Of a stretch of DNA of 64,000 bases, positions 19,064 to 26,274 are shown piece by piece (the stretch's first letter is position 1; the number at the start of each line of letters is the position of its first letter). This DNA is from Candidatus Cloacimonetes bacterium HGW-Cloacimonetes-1. GTDB taxonomy: Bacteria; Cloacimonadota; Cloacimonadia; Cloacimonadales; Cloacimonadaceae. The position numbers and the translations under genes were made by a program. Location: contig PHBQ01000001.1 of assembly GCA_002841975.1 (NCBI GenBank), positions 1-64,000 of the forward strand, given 5' to 3'. Below the pieces are notes generated by a model, which searched no databases, was not told the origin of the DNA, and was given only the letters and a program-made list of their open reading frames with translations.

Positions 19064-19140
19064 GCACCACCCTCGTGATTCCGAGGTCCGACAAGCGAAT
19101 CACGAGGGAGTCACGAGGGGATCACCTGAGATTGAAGGCA
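19064..19140. repeat. dispersed CTCGTGATTCC-type intergenic repeat, copy B
   Basis: Inverted relative to copy A at 9.6 kb. Its reverse complement carries the same ordered words: CTGCCTTC, GTGATCCCCTCGTGA, CTCCCTCGTGATTC, then GGACCTCGGAATCACGAGGG. Near-identical 3' ends and a diverged middle suggest a mobile or replicated short element. Confidence 0.7.
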
Positions 19141-19213
19141 GCAAGGTGGACGTGTCCTATAAACCCATATATCATGAACGGCTGAATAGTTGCAGGCTGA
19201 TGAACTATTTTCC

Positions 19214-19242
19214 TTGACTGATCTGCTTGCTTTCCAGATATG
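19214..19242 (+). promoter_or_regulatory. possible promoter of the hydrogenase operon
   Basis: TTGACT at 19214-19219, 17 bases, then GATATG at 19237-19242, 34 bases before the first gene. The -35 is good and the -10 is poor (3 of 6), so this is only a candidate. Confidence 0.3.
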
Positions 19243-19276
19243 TGAACGGACTAACTTTTAAAATAGGTGAAAGTAA

Positions 19277-19624
19277 ATGACGTTAAACGAAATCATTACT
19301 TTACTCGAAGGTGAAGTGCTGACTCCCTCTCCTGATCTCGATGCGCAGATACCATGTGCCTTTGCATCAGACTTGATCAGCGACATATTGATGTGTACCA
19401 AAGAACCCACTCTTCTGTTAACAGGCCTTACAAATACTCAAGTAATCCGACTTTCAGATATGATCGATTTATCCGGAATCGTATTTGTGAGAGGCAAAAA
19501 ACCATCACAAGAGCTGATTGAAATGGCTGAAGAGCGCAATTTGCTACTGATGATGACCAAGATGACCATGTATCGTTCCAGTGGCCTCTTGTATAATGCA
19601 GGATTGCGCAGCTGTAAGATCTGA
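19277..19624 (+). CDS. DRTGG-domain protein, first copy
   Basis: A 115-residue protein matching the DRTGG fold seen as a stand-alone subunit in clostridial and thermotogal hydrogenase operons: MTLNEIITLLEGEVLT, then CAFASDLISDILM, a hydrophobic TLLLTGLTNTQVIR, GIVFVRGKKPSQELIEMA and MYRSSGLLYNAG. The DRTGG motif itself is not literal here. The domain is thought to be a regulatory ligand-binding unit, with no known reaction. It is the first gene of the operon and has a paralogue at 21414. Confidence 0.8.
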   Translation: MTLNEIITLLEGEVLTPSPDLDAQIPCAFASDLISDILMCTKEPTLLLTGLTNTQVIRLSDMIDLSGIVFVRGKKPSQELIEMAEERNLLLMMTKMTMYRSSGLLYNAGLRSCKI

Positions 19625-19625
19625 T

Positions 19626-20114
19626 ATGGCGGAATACTGGAATATTGAATCTGGCCACGAAGAAGCAATAATGACATTCTTTGATAATCGGCCGGTGGCA
19701 GATGTCGTGTTGGAATCCGAGATAACAGAAAAAGATTTTGTGACTTCCGGAAGAGGAAGTGCAGATGTCAAAAACACCCTCAAGCGCTTGGGCATTGGTC
19801 CTGAGATATTGCGCAGAGTGGCTGTTGCTTCTTACGAAGCAGAGATCAATGTCGCTGCACACTCGAACGGTGGAAAAATGGAAAGTAGCATCTTTGATGA
19901 CATGATCCATCTTCGCTTTACAGATAGAGGACCCGGGATTGCAAATATAGAACAAGCTATGGTTCCGGGATATTCCACGGCAGATGACTTGGTGCGTGAA
20001 ATGGGATTTGGTGCAGGATTGGGGCTACCCAATATCAAGAAGAACTCCGATGCTCTGCACATTGTATCGGACTATGGTAAGCCTACTATGGTCGAGATCG
20101 TCATTTTTTACTAG
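19626..20114 (+). CDS. HATPase-fold (anti-sigma/serine kinase-like) ATP-binding protein
   Basis: A 162-residue protein with a GHKL-type ATP-binding site close to RsbW/SpoIIAB: N-box AVASYEAEINVAAHSNGG, G1 FTDRGPGIANIEQAM and G2 GFGAGLGLPNIKKNSD. I use the ATG at 19626, two bases after the DRTGG stop; an in-frame start at 19581 would overlap that gene. In clostridial hydrogenase operons the same protein sits between DRTGG and HydA-like genes. It may phosphorylate or sequester a partner, but no substrate is evident here. Confidence 0.82.
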   Translation: MAEYWNIESGHEEAIMTFFDNRPVADVVLESEITEKDFVTSGRGSADVKNTLKRLGIGPEILRRVAVASYEAEINVAAHSNGGKMESSIFDDMIHLRFTDRGPGIANIEQAMVPGYSTADDLVREMGFGAGLGLPNIKKNSDALHIVSDYGKPTMVEIVIFY

Positions 20115-20116
20115 AT

Positions 20117-21394
20117 ATGGTAGAAACCGACAAAAAGTACTATCATGCAATACAAATCCTGAGCGATAACTGCACGGGATGCACGGCATGTGTACGGGTT
20201 TGCCCCACAGAAGCAATCCGCGTTCGCAATCGGAAAGCCACTATCGACCAAAATCGATGTATTGACTGTGGTAATTGCGTAAATATCTGCCAATTCCATG
20301 CTATCATCCCCCGTTCCGATTCACTGGAACTGATAAAAAACTTTAACTACAAAGTGGCGATTATCTCCTCTTCTTACGCAGGACAGTTTAGCGAAGACGT
20401 ACCATACGCCGTATCAAAACAATCTCTTTTGGAACTGGGCTTTGATGAAGTAGCAGAGGAATCATTTGTCACGGGTTTCGTGATAGACATGGTCCGAGAT
20501 TACATTCGTACAAATAAACACATTCGCCCCATTTTTTCCAGCAATTGTCCCGCCGTGGTACGGATGATCCAAGTGAAATTCCCCTCTTTATTACCAAATA
20601 TACTGCATCAGGAAGCTCCGATGAGCATCCTCACACGTTTGATCCGAGAAAAGTTTAAAACAGAACATGCAGATTTCGACGAAACTGATCTGGGAATATT
20701 TTTGATCGTGCCATGCGTAGCTCACGTAACCGCCGTTCATCAACCGGAGGGAGCGTATAAGCATCTTCAGGACGGTGCATTTTCGATGGGAATGATCTAT
20801 GGCAAAGTTAAAGACCATATCAAGAAATTGCAAAATAATCCACGCGAAATCGATACCTATGAAAAGGGCCTTACCTGGGCACTTTCCGGAGTCGAAGCCG
20901 AAATGGTGGAAGATACGGATATTCGGGCATTGTCTGTCAATGGTATTGAAAATGTGATGGAAGTACTTTCCAAGGTAGAGGATCACTATCTGGATCAATA
21001 CGACTACATAGTGCTACGCAGTTGCACCAATGGTTGCGTGGGTGGATGCCTGAACATCGAAAATCCCTTTGTGGCTATGAGCCGAATTAAAAAATTGATC
21101 AAAGAGGCTTCCGATCCGGAAATCAATATAGACGAATTGGTCGATCTTTATAAAGATGGCGAGTTTGCCGTATCTCCCCTAGCTCCACGTTCCATCATGG
21201 AACTGGACAAAGACATCAAAAACGCAATAAAAAAGATGAAACAAATAAATGAATTTTTAACTATGCTTCCCGGCTTAAATTGCAGTGCTTGTGGATCTCC
21301 CACATGCTATGCATTGGCCGAGGATATTGTCCAAGGAAAAGCTTCGATAGACGACTGTGTGGTCCTCTTGAAGCGTCACTCCAAAGATGACTGA
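20117..21394 (+). CDS. [FeFe]-hydrogenase-like iron-sulfur protein (HydA-related, putative sensor type)
   Basis: A 425-residue protein. Residues 16-60 hold two CxxCxxCxxxC ferredoxin clusters (CTGCTACVRVCP and CIDCGNCVNICQ). The middle is an [Fe] hydrogenase large-subunit-like domain with shortened H-cluster motifs: FSSNCPA (Cys144) for L1, IVPCVAH for L2 and SCTNGCVGGCLN for L3. The C-terminus (about 395-420) adds a four-Cys Fe-S domain, NCSACGSPTC and a later Cys, as in RnfB. The L1 motif lacks the second Cys of TSCCP, and no PAS domain is present. This pattern fits the group C/D hydrogenase-like proteins proposed to sense H2 or redox state. It lies between DRTGG and HATPase genes. Confidence 0.8.
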   Translation: MVETDKKYYHAIQILSDNCTGCTACVRVCPTEAIRVRNRKATIDQNRCIDCGNCVNICQFHAIIPRSDSLELIKNFNYKVAIISSSYAGQFSEDVPYAVSKQSLLELGFDEVAEESFVTGFVIDMVRDYIRTNKHIRPIFSSNCPAVVRMIQVKFPSLLPNILHQEAPMSILTRLIREKFKTEHADFDETDLGIFLIVPCVAHVTAVHQPEGAYKHLQDGAFSMGMIYGKVKDHIKKLQNNPREIDTYEKGLTWALSGVEAEMVEDTDIRALSVNGIENVMEVLSKVEDHYLDQYDYIVLRSCTNGCVGGCLNIENPFVAMSRIKKLIKEASDPEINIDELVDLYKDGEFAVSPLAPRSIMELDKDIKNAIKKMKQINEFLTMLPGLNCSACGSPTCYALAEDIVQGKASIDDCVVLLKRHSKDD

Positions 21395-21413
21395 TATAGT
21401 CTAAGGATAGGTT

Positions 21414-21752
21414 ATGATATTATTAAGTGAATACATTGCAGCGATTGATGGCGTGAATATTACTCCGGTGATGGATGCTGCAAAGATTGAGCTCAGCAGC
21501 GGGTACGTATGCGATATGCTGAGTGACGTCATGGGTTCTGCAAAATCCGGACAAGCCTGGATAACAATTATGAAACATTTGAACGTCATTGCCGTAGCAT
21601 CTATGACCGGTATCCCGGTGATAATATTTGCAAAAAGCAGCAATCCGGATCAAGCGGTAATCGACAAGGCAGTCGAAGAAGAAATATGTTTGGTCCAAAG
21701 CTCCAAAACGGCATTTGAATTGAGTGGTATTCTGTACCAGATGTTAAATTGA
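21414..21752 (+). CDS. DRTGG-domain protein, second copy
   Basis: A 112-residue paralogue of the protein at 19277, with the same order of elements: AAIDGVNITPVMD, VCDMLSDVMGSAKSGQAWIT, VIAVASMTGIPVIIFAKSSN and a closing TAFELSGILYQML. Regulatory role inferred only from its place in hydrogenase operons. AAGGAT precedes the ATG, and the PHP gene follows after 4 bases. Confidence 0.8.
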   Translation: MILLSEYIAAIDGVNITPVMDAAKIELSSGYVCDMLSDVMGSAKSGQAWITIMKHLNVIAVASMTGIPVIIFAKSSNPDQAVIDKAVEEEICLVQSSKTAFELSGILYQMLN

Positions 21753-21756
21753 CTCT

Positions 21757-22494
21757 ATGCGATGGTTTACAGCCGATCTTCATATCCACAGTGTTTTATC
21801 GCCTTGCGGAGGTCTTGAGATGTCCCCGGTGGCATTGATGCAACGTGTGCAAGACTTGAAGATAGACTGGATAGCCATTACCGATCATAACAGTATGGCA
21901 AATTGCCCAGCATACGAAAAAGTCGCCGGAGATTTTGGGATCGCTTTTACCTGGGGCGTCGAAATCCAAACCGCTGAAGAAATACACTTACTGGCATATT
22001 TTGACGATCATAGCCAGGCGCAGGAGTTTGATAAGCTATTATATAGTTCCCTGTTACCACTCCAAAATGATGCAGATTTCTTTGGTGACCAAGTTGTTAT
22101 TGACGAAAATGAGAATATCATAAAGTTGGAAGAACGTGCGTTGATCAATTCTTCGATTTGGGGAGTTGACGAGGCCGTGGATATGATCCGAAACCATGAT
22201 GGCTATTGTATGCCGGCACATATAGATGCCACGGCGAATAGCATCATTAGTCAATTGGGATTCATACCCAATCCAGAAATGTTTGATGCTTTTGGCATCA
22301 CTGCGAAATGCAATGTGGAAGCCTATAAACAGCAGGTTCCGTATCTGGAGACAAATAGTTTGATCCGGAGTTCTGATGCGCATTATTTGGCGGATATGGG
22401 TAGCGGATGGACAAAGTTTTATGTAGAAAAACCGGTTATGGAAGAAATAATGCTTACTGTTTCCGGTACCAATGGTAGATTGATCAGTATATAA
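21757..22494 (+). CDS. PHP-domain metal-dependent phosphoesterase
   Basis: A 245-residue stand-alone PHP protein. Metal-ligand motifs are visible: DLHIHSVLSP near the N-terminus, AITDHNS, GVEIQTAEEIHLLAY, CMPAHIDA and the late RSSDAHYLADMG. The domain hydrolyses phosphate esters; close relatives act on nucleotide or small-molecule phosphates. Its place inside a hydrogenase operon is shared with clostridia and suggests turnover of a phosphorylated signal or protein, which is inference. Full length. Confidence 0.88.
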   Translation: MRWFTADLHIHSVLSPCGGLEMSPVALMQRVQDLKIDWIAITDHNSMANCPAYEKVAGDFGIAFTWGVEIQTAEEIHLLAYFDDHSQAQEFDKLLYSSLLPLQNDADFFGDQVVIDENENIIKLEERALINSSIWGVDEAVDMIRNHDGYCMPAHIDATANSIISQLGFIPNPEMFDAFGITAKCNVEAYKQQVPYLETNSLIRSSDAHYLADMGSGWTKFYVEKPVMEEIMLTVSGTNGRLISI

Positions 22495-22518
22495 ATATAT
22501 GAAATGCAAGGAGGAATG

Positions 22519-23001
22519 ATGACTCAAATTGACAATAGACTGTTTGAACAGTTAAGAGACGTCATTGCAGAAAAGAAAGACTTGCGCAATCCCTTAATTG
22601 AGATTTTGCGCCAAGCTCAAGAGATTTTTGGTTACTTGCCGATAGAAGTACAAGAGTTCATCGGCAGAGAAATGGGTTTGCCCGTTAGTAAGATCTATGG
22701 TGTCGTCACATTTTACAATTTCTTCACGATGAAACCGCGTGGGAAATATGTCCTGAATGTCTGCACCGGTACAGCATGTTATGTGAAAGGTGCTCCCAAA
22801 CTGATGCAAATGATTTCTGATGAACTGGGAATCCAGATGGGTGAAACCACATCCGATCAGTTGTTTACCATGAGTGCAGTACGCTGCGTAGGAGCTTGCT
22901 CTTTGGCACCTGTATTCGTAATAGGTGAAGACACTTACGGTAGAGTGGACACCAAAGACAAGATCAAAGAAATCATCAATCGCTACCGCAAAATGCAGTA
23001 G
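22519..23001 (+). CDS. nuoE: NuoE-like [2Fe-2S] thioredoxin-fold subunit (HndA/HydC), first copy
   Basis: A 160-residue electron-transfer subunit of the NAD(P)-linked hydrogenase. All four cluster ligands are present: CTGTACYVKGA (C-x4-C) and RCVGAC (C-x3-C). The helical front (PLIEILRQAQEIFGYLP, VSKIYGVVTFYNFF) is typical. The start at 22519 is chosen because AAGGAGGA (22508-22515) gives a workable spacer; ATGs at 22504 and 22516 are too far or too close. It pairs with the first NuoF at 23962. Confidence 0.93.
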   Translation: MTQIDNRLFEQLRDVIAEKKDLRNPLIEILRQAQEIFGYLPIEVQEFIGREMGLPVSKIYGVVTFYNFFTMKPRGKYVLNVCTGTACYVKGAPKLMQMISDELGIQMGETTSDQLFTMSAVRCVGACSLAPVFVIGEDTYGRVDTKDKIKEIINRYRKMQ

Positions 23002-23010
23002 AGAATAATT

Positions 23011-23580
23011 ATGCAAGATATATCACTGCACCTGTTGGATATCATTGAAAATTCCGTGCGTGCCGAGGCAGATCTCATCAAGATTCGGATTATCAGTGAT
23101 ACACAAGATAATTTGCTGAGGCTGATTATCGAAGATAACGGTTGCGGTATGGACTCCCGAACCCTGGATGAAGCTCAGAATCCATTTTTCACTAGCAAAA
23201 GTGACCGGGTAAAAAAGGTCGGATTGGGAATACCTCTCTTCAAACAAAATGCAGAGTTGTCTGATGGTGCTTTTAATATGACCAGTGAACCGGGATTTGG
23301 CACAGTTTTACGTGCCGACTTTGCCTTGAATCATATCGACAGAATGCCGCTTGGAAACCTCAAAGATACTCTATTAGGTTCCATTGTCGGACATCCTGAA
23401 GTAGATTTTGATATCAATCTGATTTACAAAGATCACGGTGTGGAGCAATCCTTTCACTTTGATACTGCCGCAATAAAAGAAGAATTGGGAGATATCCCAT
23501 TGACTTACCCTGATGTAATTGAATACATAGACCAATCTTTAAATGAAGGAATACAAAATACAAATATGGAGGATGTCTGA
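23011..23580 (+). CDS. Histidine-kinase-type ATPase domain protein
   Basis: A 189-residue protein with a GHKL ATP-binding core: DIIENSVRAEADLI (N-box), IEDNGCGMDSRTL (G1), PFFTSKSDRVKKVGLGIPLF (F and G2 boxes) and GFGTVLRADF. There is no dimerisation/His domain and no membrane segment. Homologues sit at the same place, between nuoE and the HndB-like gene, in clostridial hydrogenase operons. A regulatory kinase or phosphatase role is inferred. Its stop overlaps the next start (TGATG). Confidence 0.85.
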   Translation: MQDISLHLLDIIENSVRAEADLIKIRIISDTQDNLLRLIIEDNGCGMDSRTLDEAQNPFFTSKSDRVKKVGLGIPLFKQNAELSDGAFNMTSEPGFGTVLRADFALNHIDRMPLGNLKDTLLGSIVGHPEVDFDINLIYKDHGVEQSFHFDTAAIKEELGDIPLTYPDVIEYIDQSLNEGIQNTNMEDV

Positions 23581-23945
23581 TGAAAACACTGACAGACCTT
23601 AAAAAAATCCGTGAAAAAGCCCAGGAAGAAATGAAACTTCGTGGAAGCAACACCCGCATCAAAATCGTAGTTGGCATGGGAACATCCGGTATCGCTATGG
23701 GCGCCCGTGAAGTCATGAAGACTTTTCTGGAAGAAATAGCCAGCCGTAATCTGACCGACGTCTTAGTCACTCAAACCGGTGAAAAAGGGCTTTCATCTAT
23801 GGAACCCGTAGTGGACGTTGTCGAAGATGACAAGCCAAAAGTTACTTATGGTAATATGACTCCGGACAAAGTGAAAAAAGTAATCGTAGAGCATATTGTG
23901 AATGGAAGAATCGTCTCCGATTATGTTGTCGCAACCGGCAATTAA
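23580..23945 (+). CDS. HndB-like ferredoxin-fold protein without cysteines
   Basis: 121 residues with the overall pattern of the HndB/[2Fe-2S] thioredoxin-like subunit: KIVVGMGTSGIAMGAREVM, then TDVLVTQTGEKGLSSMEPVV and VEHIVNGRIVSDYVV. In functional relatives the corresponding places read GTCGIAAGA and TGCIGLCxxEP, providing cluster ligands. Here every one is replaced and the protein has no cysteine at all, so it cannot hold a conventional cluster. It may now be a structural or regulatory subunit. Coupled by TGATG to the upstream ATPase gene and followed by nuoF. Confidence 0.85.
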   Translation: MKTLTDLKKIREKAQEEMKLRGSNTRIKIVVGMGTSGIAMGAREVMKTFLEEIASRNLTDVLVTQTGEKGLSSMEPVVDVVEDDKPKVTYGNMTPDKVKKVIVEHIVNGRIVSDYVVATGN

Positions 23946-23961
23946 TTAAGGAGGATTGTCC

Positions 23962-25809
23962 ATGTCTCTGAAAAGAATTGATCTCTTGATTTGTTGTGGT
24001 TCCGGCTGTGTTTCTGCCGGTGCACTCAAAATCAAGGAAAGATTTCATGCCGTTCTGACTGAAAAAGGAATGACCAATGAAATCAACATCATCGAAACCG
24101 GATGTATGGGTCCTTGCGACTATGGCCCTGTCATGGTCATATACCCGGAAGGTGTCTTTTACAAGCACGTATCCGTAGATGATGTCTCTGAAATTGTAGA
24201 AGAACACTTCATCAAAGGAAGACCAGTCAAAAGACTGATGATGCAAGATAGTGAAGACCAGGTCATAGCTTCCAAAAAGGATATCCCCTTTTACCAAAAG
24301 CAAGTAAAAGTTGCTTTGGCAAATTGCGGTTATATTGATCCGGAAAGTCTGGATGAGTATATTGCCACCAGTGGCTATGAAGCACTCGGCACAATCTTGA
24401 CAACGATGACTCCTCAACAGACCATTGATGTCGTCAAAGCCTCTGGCCTGCGTGGTCGTGGCGGTGGTGGATTCCCCACTCACATGAAATGGCAAATGGT
24501 TCTTGATGCGACCGCAGATCAAAAGTATGTAATCTGTAATGGTGACGAGGGTGACCCCGGAGCTTTTATGGATCGTTCATTACTCGAAGGCGACCCTCAT
24601 CGGGTGCTGGAAGGGATGATGATTGCTGCTTTTGCGATGGGTGCCAGCAAAGGGTACTTTTACATTCGTGCCGAATACCCCCTGGCTATCAAACGTATCA
24701 AGATGGCTATCGAACAAGCTCGTGAAGTGGGACTGATTGGAGAGAATATCTTTGAAAGCAAGTTCTGTTTTGATGCAGAAGTGAGAACCGGTGCCGGTGC
24801 CTTTGTGTGTGGAGAAGAGACTGCTTTGATCCATTCCATAGAAGGATCTAGGGGTAATCCCACTCCCAAACCACCATATCCTGCCATCAAAGGCTTATGG
24901 GATATGCCCACAGTAGTAAACAATGTAGAAACCTTTGGCAATCTTACCACAATCTTCCTGAAAGGTGCAGATTGGTTTGCCTCCATGGGTACAGAAACCA
25001 GTAAAGGCACCAAAGTCTTTGCGTTGACCGGTGATATTCGTAATACCGGTTTGGTAGAAGTCCCTATGGGTATCACCCTCCGTGAGCTGATATTTGAAGT
25101 CGGTGGTGGAATCATCAACGACAAAAAGTTCAAAGCTGTGCAATTGGGTGGACCTTCCGGTGGATGCCTGACGGCAGAACATCTGGATGTGGCTGTTGAC
25201 TATGAAAGCCTCAAAGAAAAGGGTGCAATGATGGGATCCGGCGGTGTTATCGTCATGAATGATAACAACTGTATGGTCAATGTTGCCAAGTATTTCCTGG
25301 ATTTCTCCGTTGATGAATCATGTGGTAAATGCTCTCCCTGTCGGATCGGCTTGAAGCAGATGTACGACATTATGGAACGTATCACTCGCGGTGAAGGCCA
25401 AGAGGGAGATATCGATGAATTACTGCGTTTAGGTGAAACTATCAAACAGCTTTCCCTATGCGGTCTGGGCCAGACAGCTCCGAATCCGGTGCTGAGTACT
25501 ATCCGCTATTTCCGAGATGAATATGAATCACACATTCGCGATAAATCATGCCAGACAAAGGTGTGCTTGAATCTTATGCACTTTGATATTGATAAAGACA
25601 AGTGTATCGGTTGCTCGCTGTGTGCCAGAAAATGCCCGGTTACTTGCATTTCCGGTAGCAGAGAAGAAAAATACACTATCCATCAGGTGGACTGCGTTAA
25701 ATGCGGAAACTGCTTAGACGTATGCCCTGTTAAAGCAGTGACCAAAGTTCCAGGCATTCACGCTGATGTAATAGCTGTTAATGAAATTAAATGCGATATG
25801 GAAGACTAA
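23962..25809 (+). CDS. nuoF: NuoF-like NADH-oxidising flavoprotein subunit with ferredoxin tail (HndC/HydB), first copy
   Basis: A 615-residue subunit that passes electrons between NAD(P)H and the hydrogenase through FMN. Order: thioredoxin-like [2Fe-2S] domain (CCGSGC and TGCMGPC, residues 1-95), NuoF core with FMN loop GLRGRGGGGFP, NGDEGDPGAFMDRSLLEGD and CGEETALIHSIEG, the N3 cluster ESCGKCSPCRIG, then two C-terminal 4Fe-4S sites (CIGCSLCARKCP and CVKCGNCLDVCP). The start at 23962 follows AAGGAGGA. This is the complete bifurcating-type architecture (HydB/HndC). Confidence 0.95.
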   Translation: MSLKRIDLLICCGSGCVSAGALKIKERFHAVLTEKGMTNEINIIETGCMGPCDYGPVMVIYPEGVFYKHVSVDDVSEIVEEHFIKGRPVKRLMMQDSEDQVIASKKDIPFYQKQVKVALANCGYIDPESLDEYIATSGYEALGTILTTMTPQQTIDVVKASGLRGRGGGGFPTHMKWQMVLDATADQKYVICNGDEGDPGAFMDRSLLEGDPHRVLEGMMIAAFAMGASKGYFYIRAEYPLAIKRIKMAIEQAREVGLIGENIFESKFCFDAEVRTGAGAFVCGEETALIHSIEGSRGNPTPKPPYPAIKGLWDMPTVVNNVETFGNLTTIFLKGADWFASMGTETSKGTKVFALTGDIRNTGLVEVPMGITLRELIFEVGGGIINDKKFKAVQLGGPSGGCLTAEHLDVAVDYESLKEKGAMMGSGGVIVMNDNNCMVNVAKYFLDFSVDESCGKCSPCRIGLKQMYDIMERITRGEGQEGDIDELLRLGETIKQLSLCGLGQTAPNPVLSTIRYFRDEYESHIRDKSCQTKVCLNLMHFDIDKDKCIGCSLCARKCPVTCISGSREEKYTIHQVDCVKCGNCLDVCPVKAVTKVPGIHADVIAVNEIKCDMED

Positions 25810-25818
25810 GGAGTAAAT

Positions 25819-26274
25819 ATGTACAAAGAAATATGCAACAAGTACGCTCCCACGAAGGATAACCTCATCTATATTCTACACGACATTCAGGATACACATC
25901 CTCAGCATTATATTTCTGAGGAAGCCGTAGAAGTCGTATCAGAATATCTGAAGGTTCCCGCAAATCACATCTTTGGTGTGTTAACATTTTATTCGATGTA
26001 TAGCACCAAACCCCGTGGAACAAACATTATTCGTTTGTGTGAATCACCACCGTGCTATATCAAAGGCTCTGACAACATTCTGAGAAAGCTCAAGACTATG
26101 CTGAGCGTGAATGTAGGCGAGACTACCAAAGACGGCGCTTTTACGCTGGAATTGGCAGCTTGTTTAGGTGTTTGCGGTAATGCACCGGTCATGATGGTCA
26201 ATGATGATGTCTATGGTGACTTGACAGAAGAAAAGATAGAAGAAATCATTGGAAAAATTCGAGGAGGCAATTGA
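25819..26274 (+). CDS. nuoE: NuoE-like [2Fe-2S] subunit, second copy
   Basis: 151 residues, with four ligands in CESPPCYIKG and CLGVC. It diverges from the first NuoE (22519) in the N-terminal helices (YILHDIQDTHPQHYIS). Full length, preceded by AAGGAG. Its stop overlaps the second NuoF start (TGATG), so the pair are probably made in equal amounts, forming a second NuoE-NuoF module. Confidence 0.92.
   Translation: MYKEICNKYAPTKDNLIYILHDIQDTHPQHYISEEAVEVVSEYLKVPANHIFGVLTFYSMYSTKPRGTNIIRLCESPPCYIKGSDNILRKLKTMLSVNVGETTKDGAFTLELAACLGVCGNAPVMMVNDDVYGDLTEEKIEEIIGKIRGGN

Larger units (their letters stand above)
18755..19276. other. 522-base repeat-rich intergenic region
   Basis: No credible gene. 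It contains, in order, a long hairpin (18799-18836), a second palindrome CCTGAGGT...ACCTCAGG (18869-18897), a 'GCCCTGGAGGGGCGACAC' segment, a 'CCTCACCCCAACCCTCTCCC' segment with an inverted GGGAGAGGG, one copy of the CTCGTGATTCC-type repeat, and a possible promoter for the hydrogenase operon at its right end. Confidence 0.7.

Noticed and set aside
19428-19955. A 175-codon minus-strand frame under the DRTGG and HATPase genes
   Set aside because: Antisense to two well-supported genes in a plus-strand operon.
23842-24522. A 226-codon open frame antisense to the HndB-like and nuoF genes
   Set aside because: Shadow of conserved genes; no ribosome site and no protein-like features.
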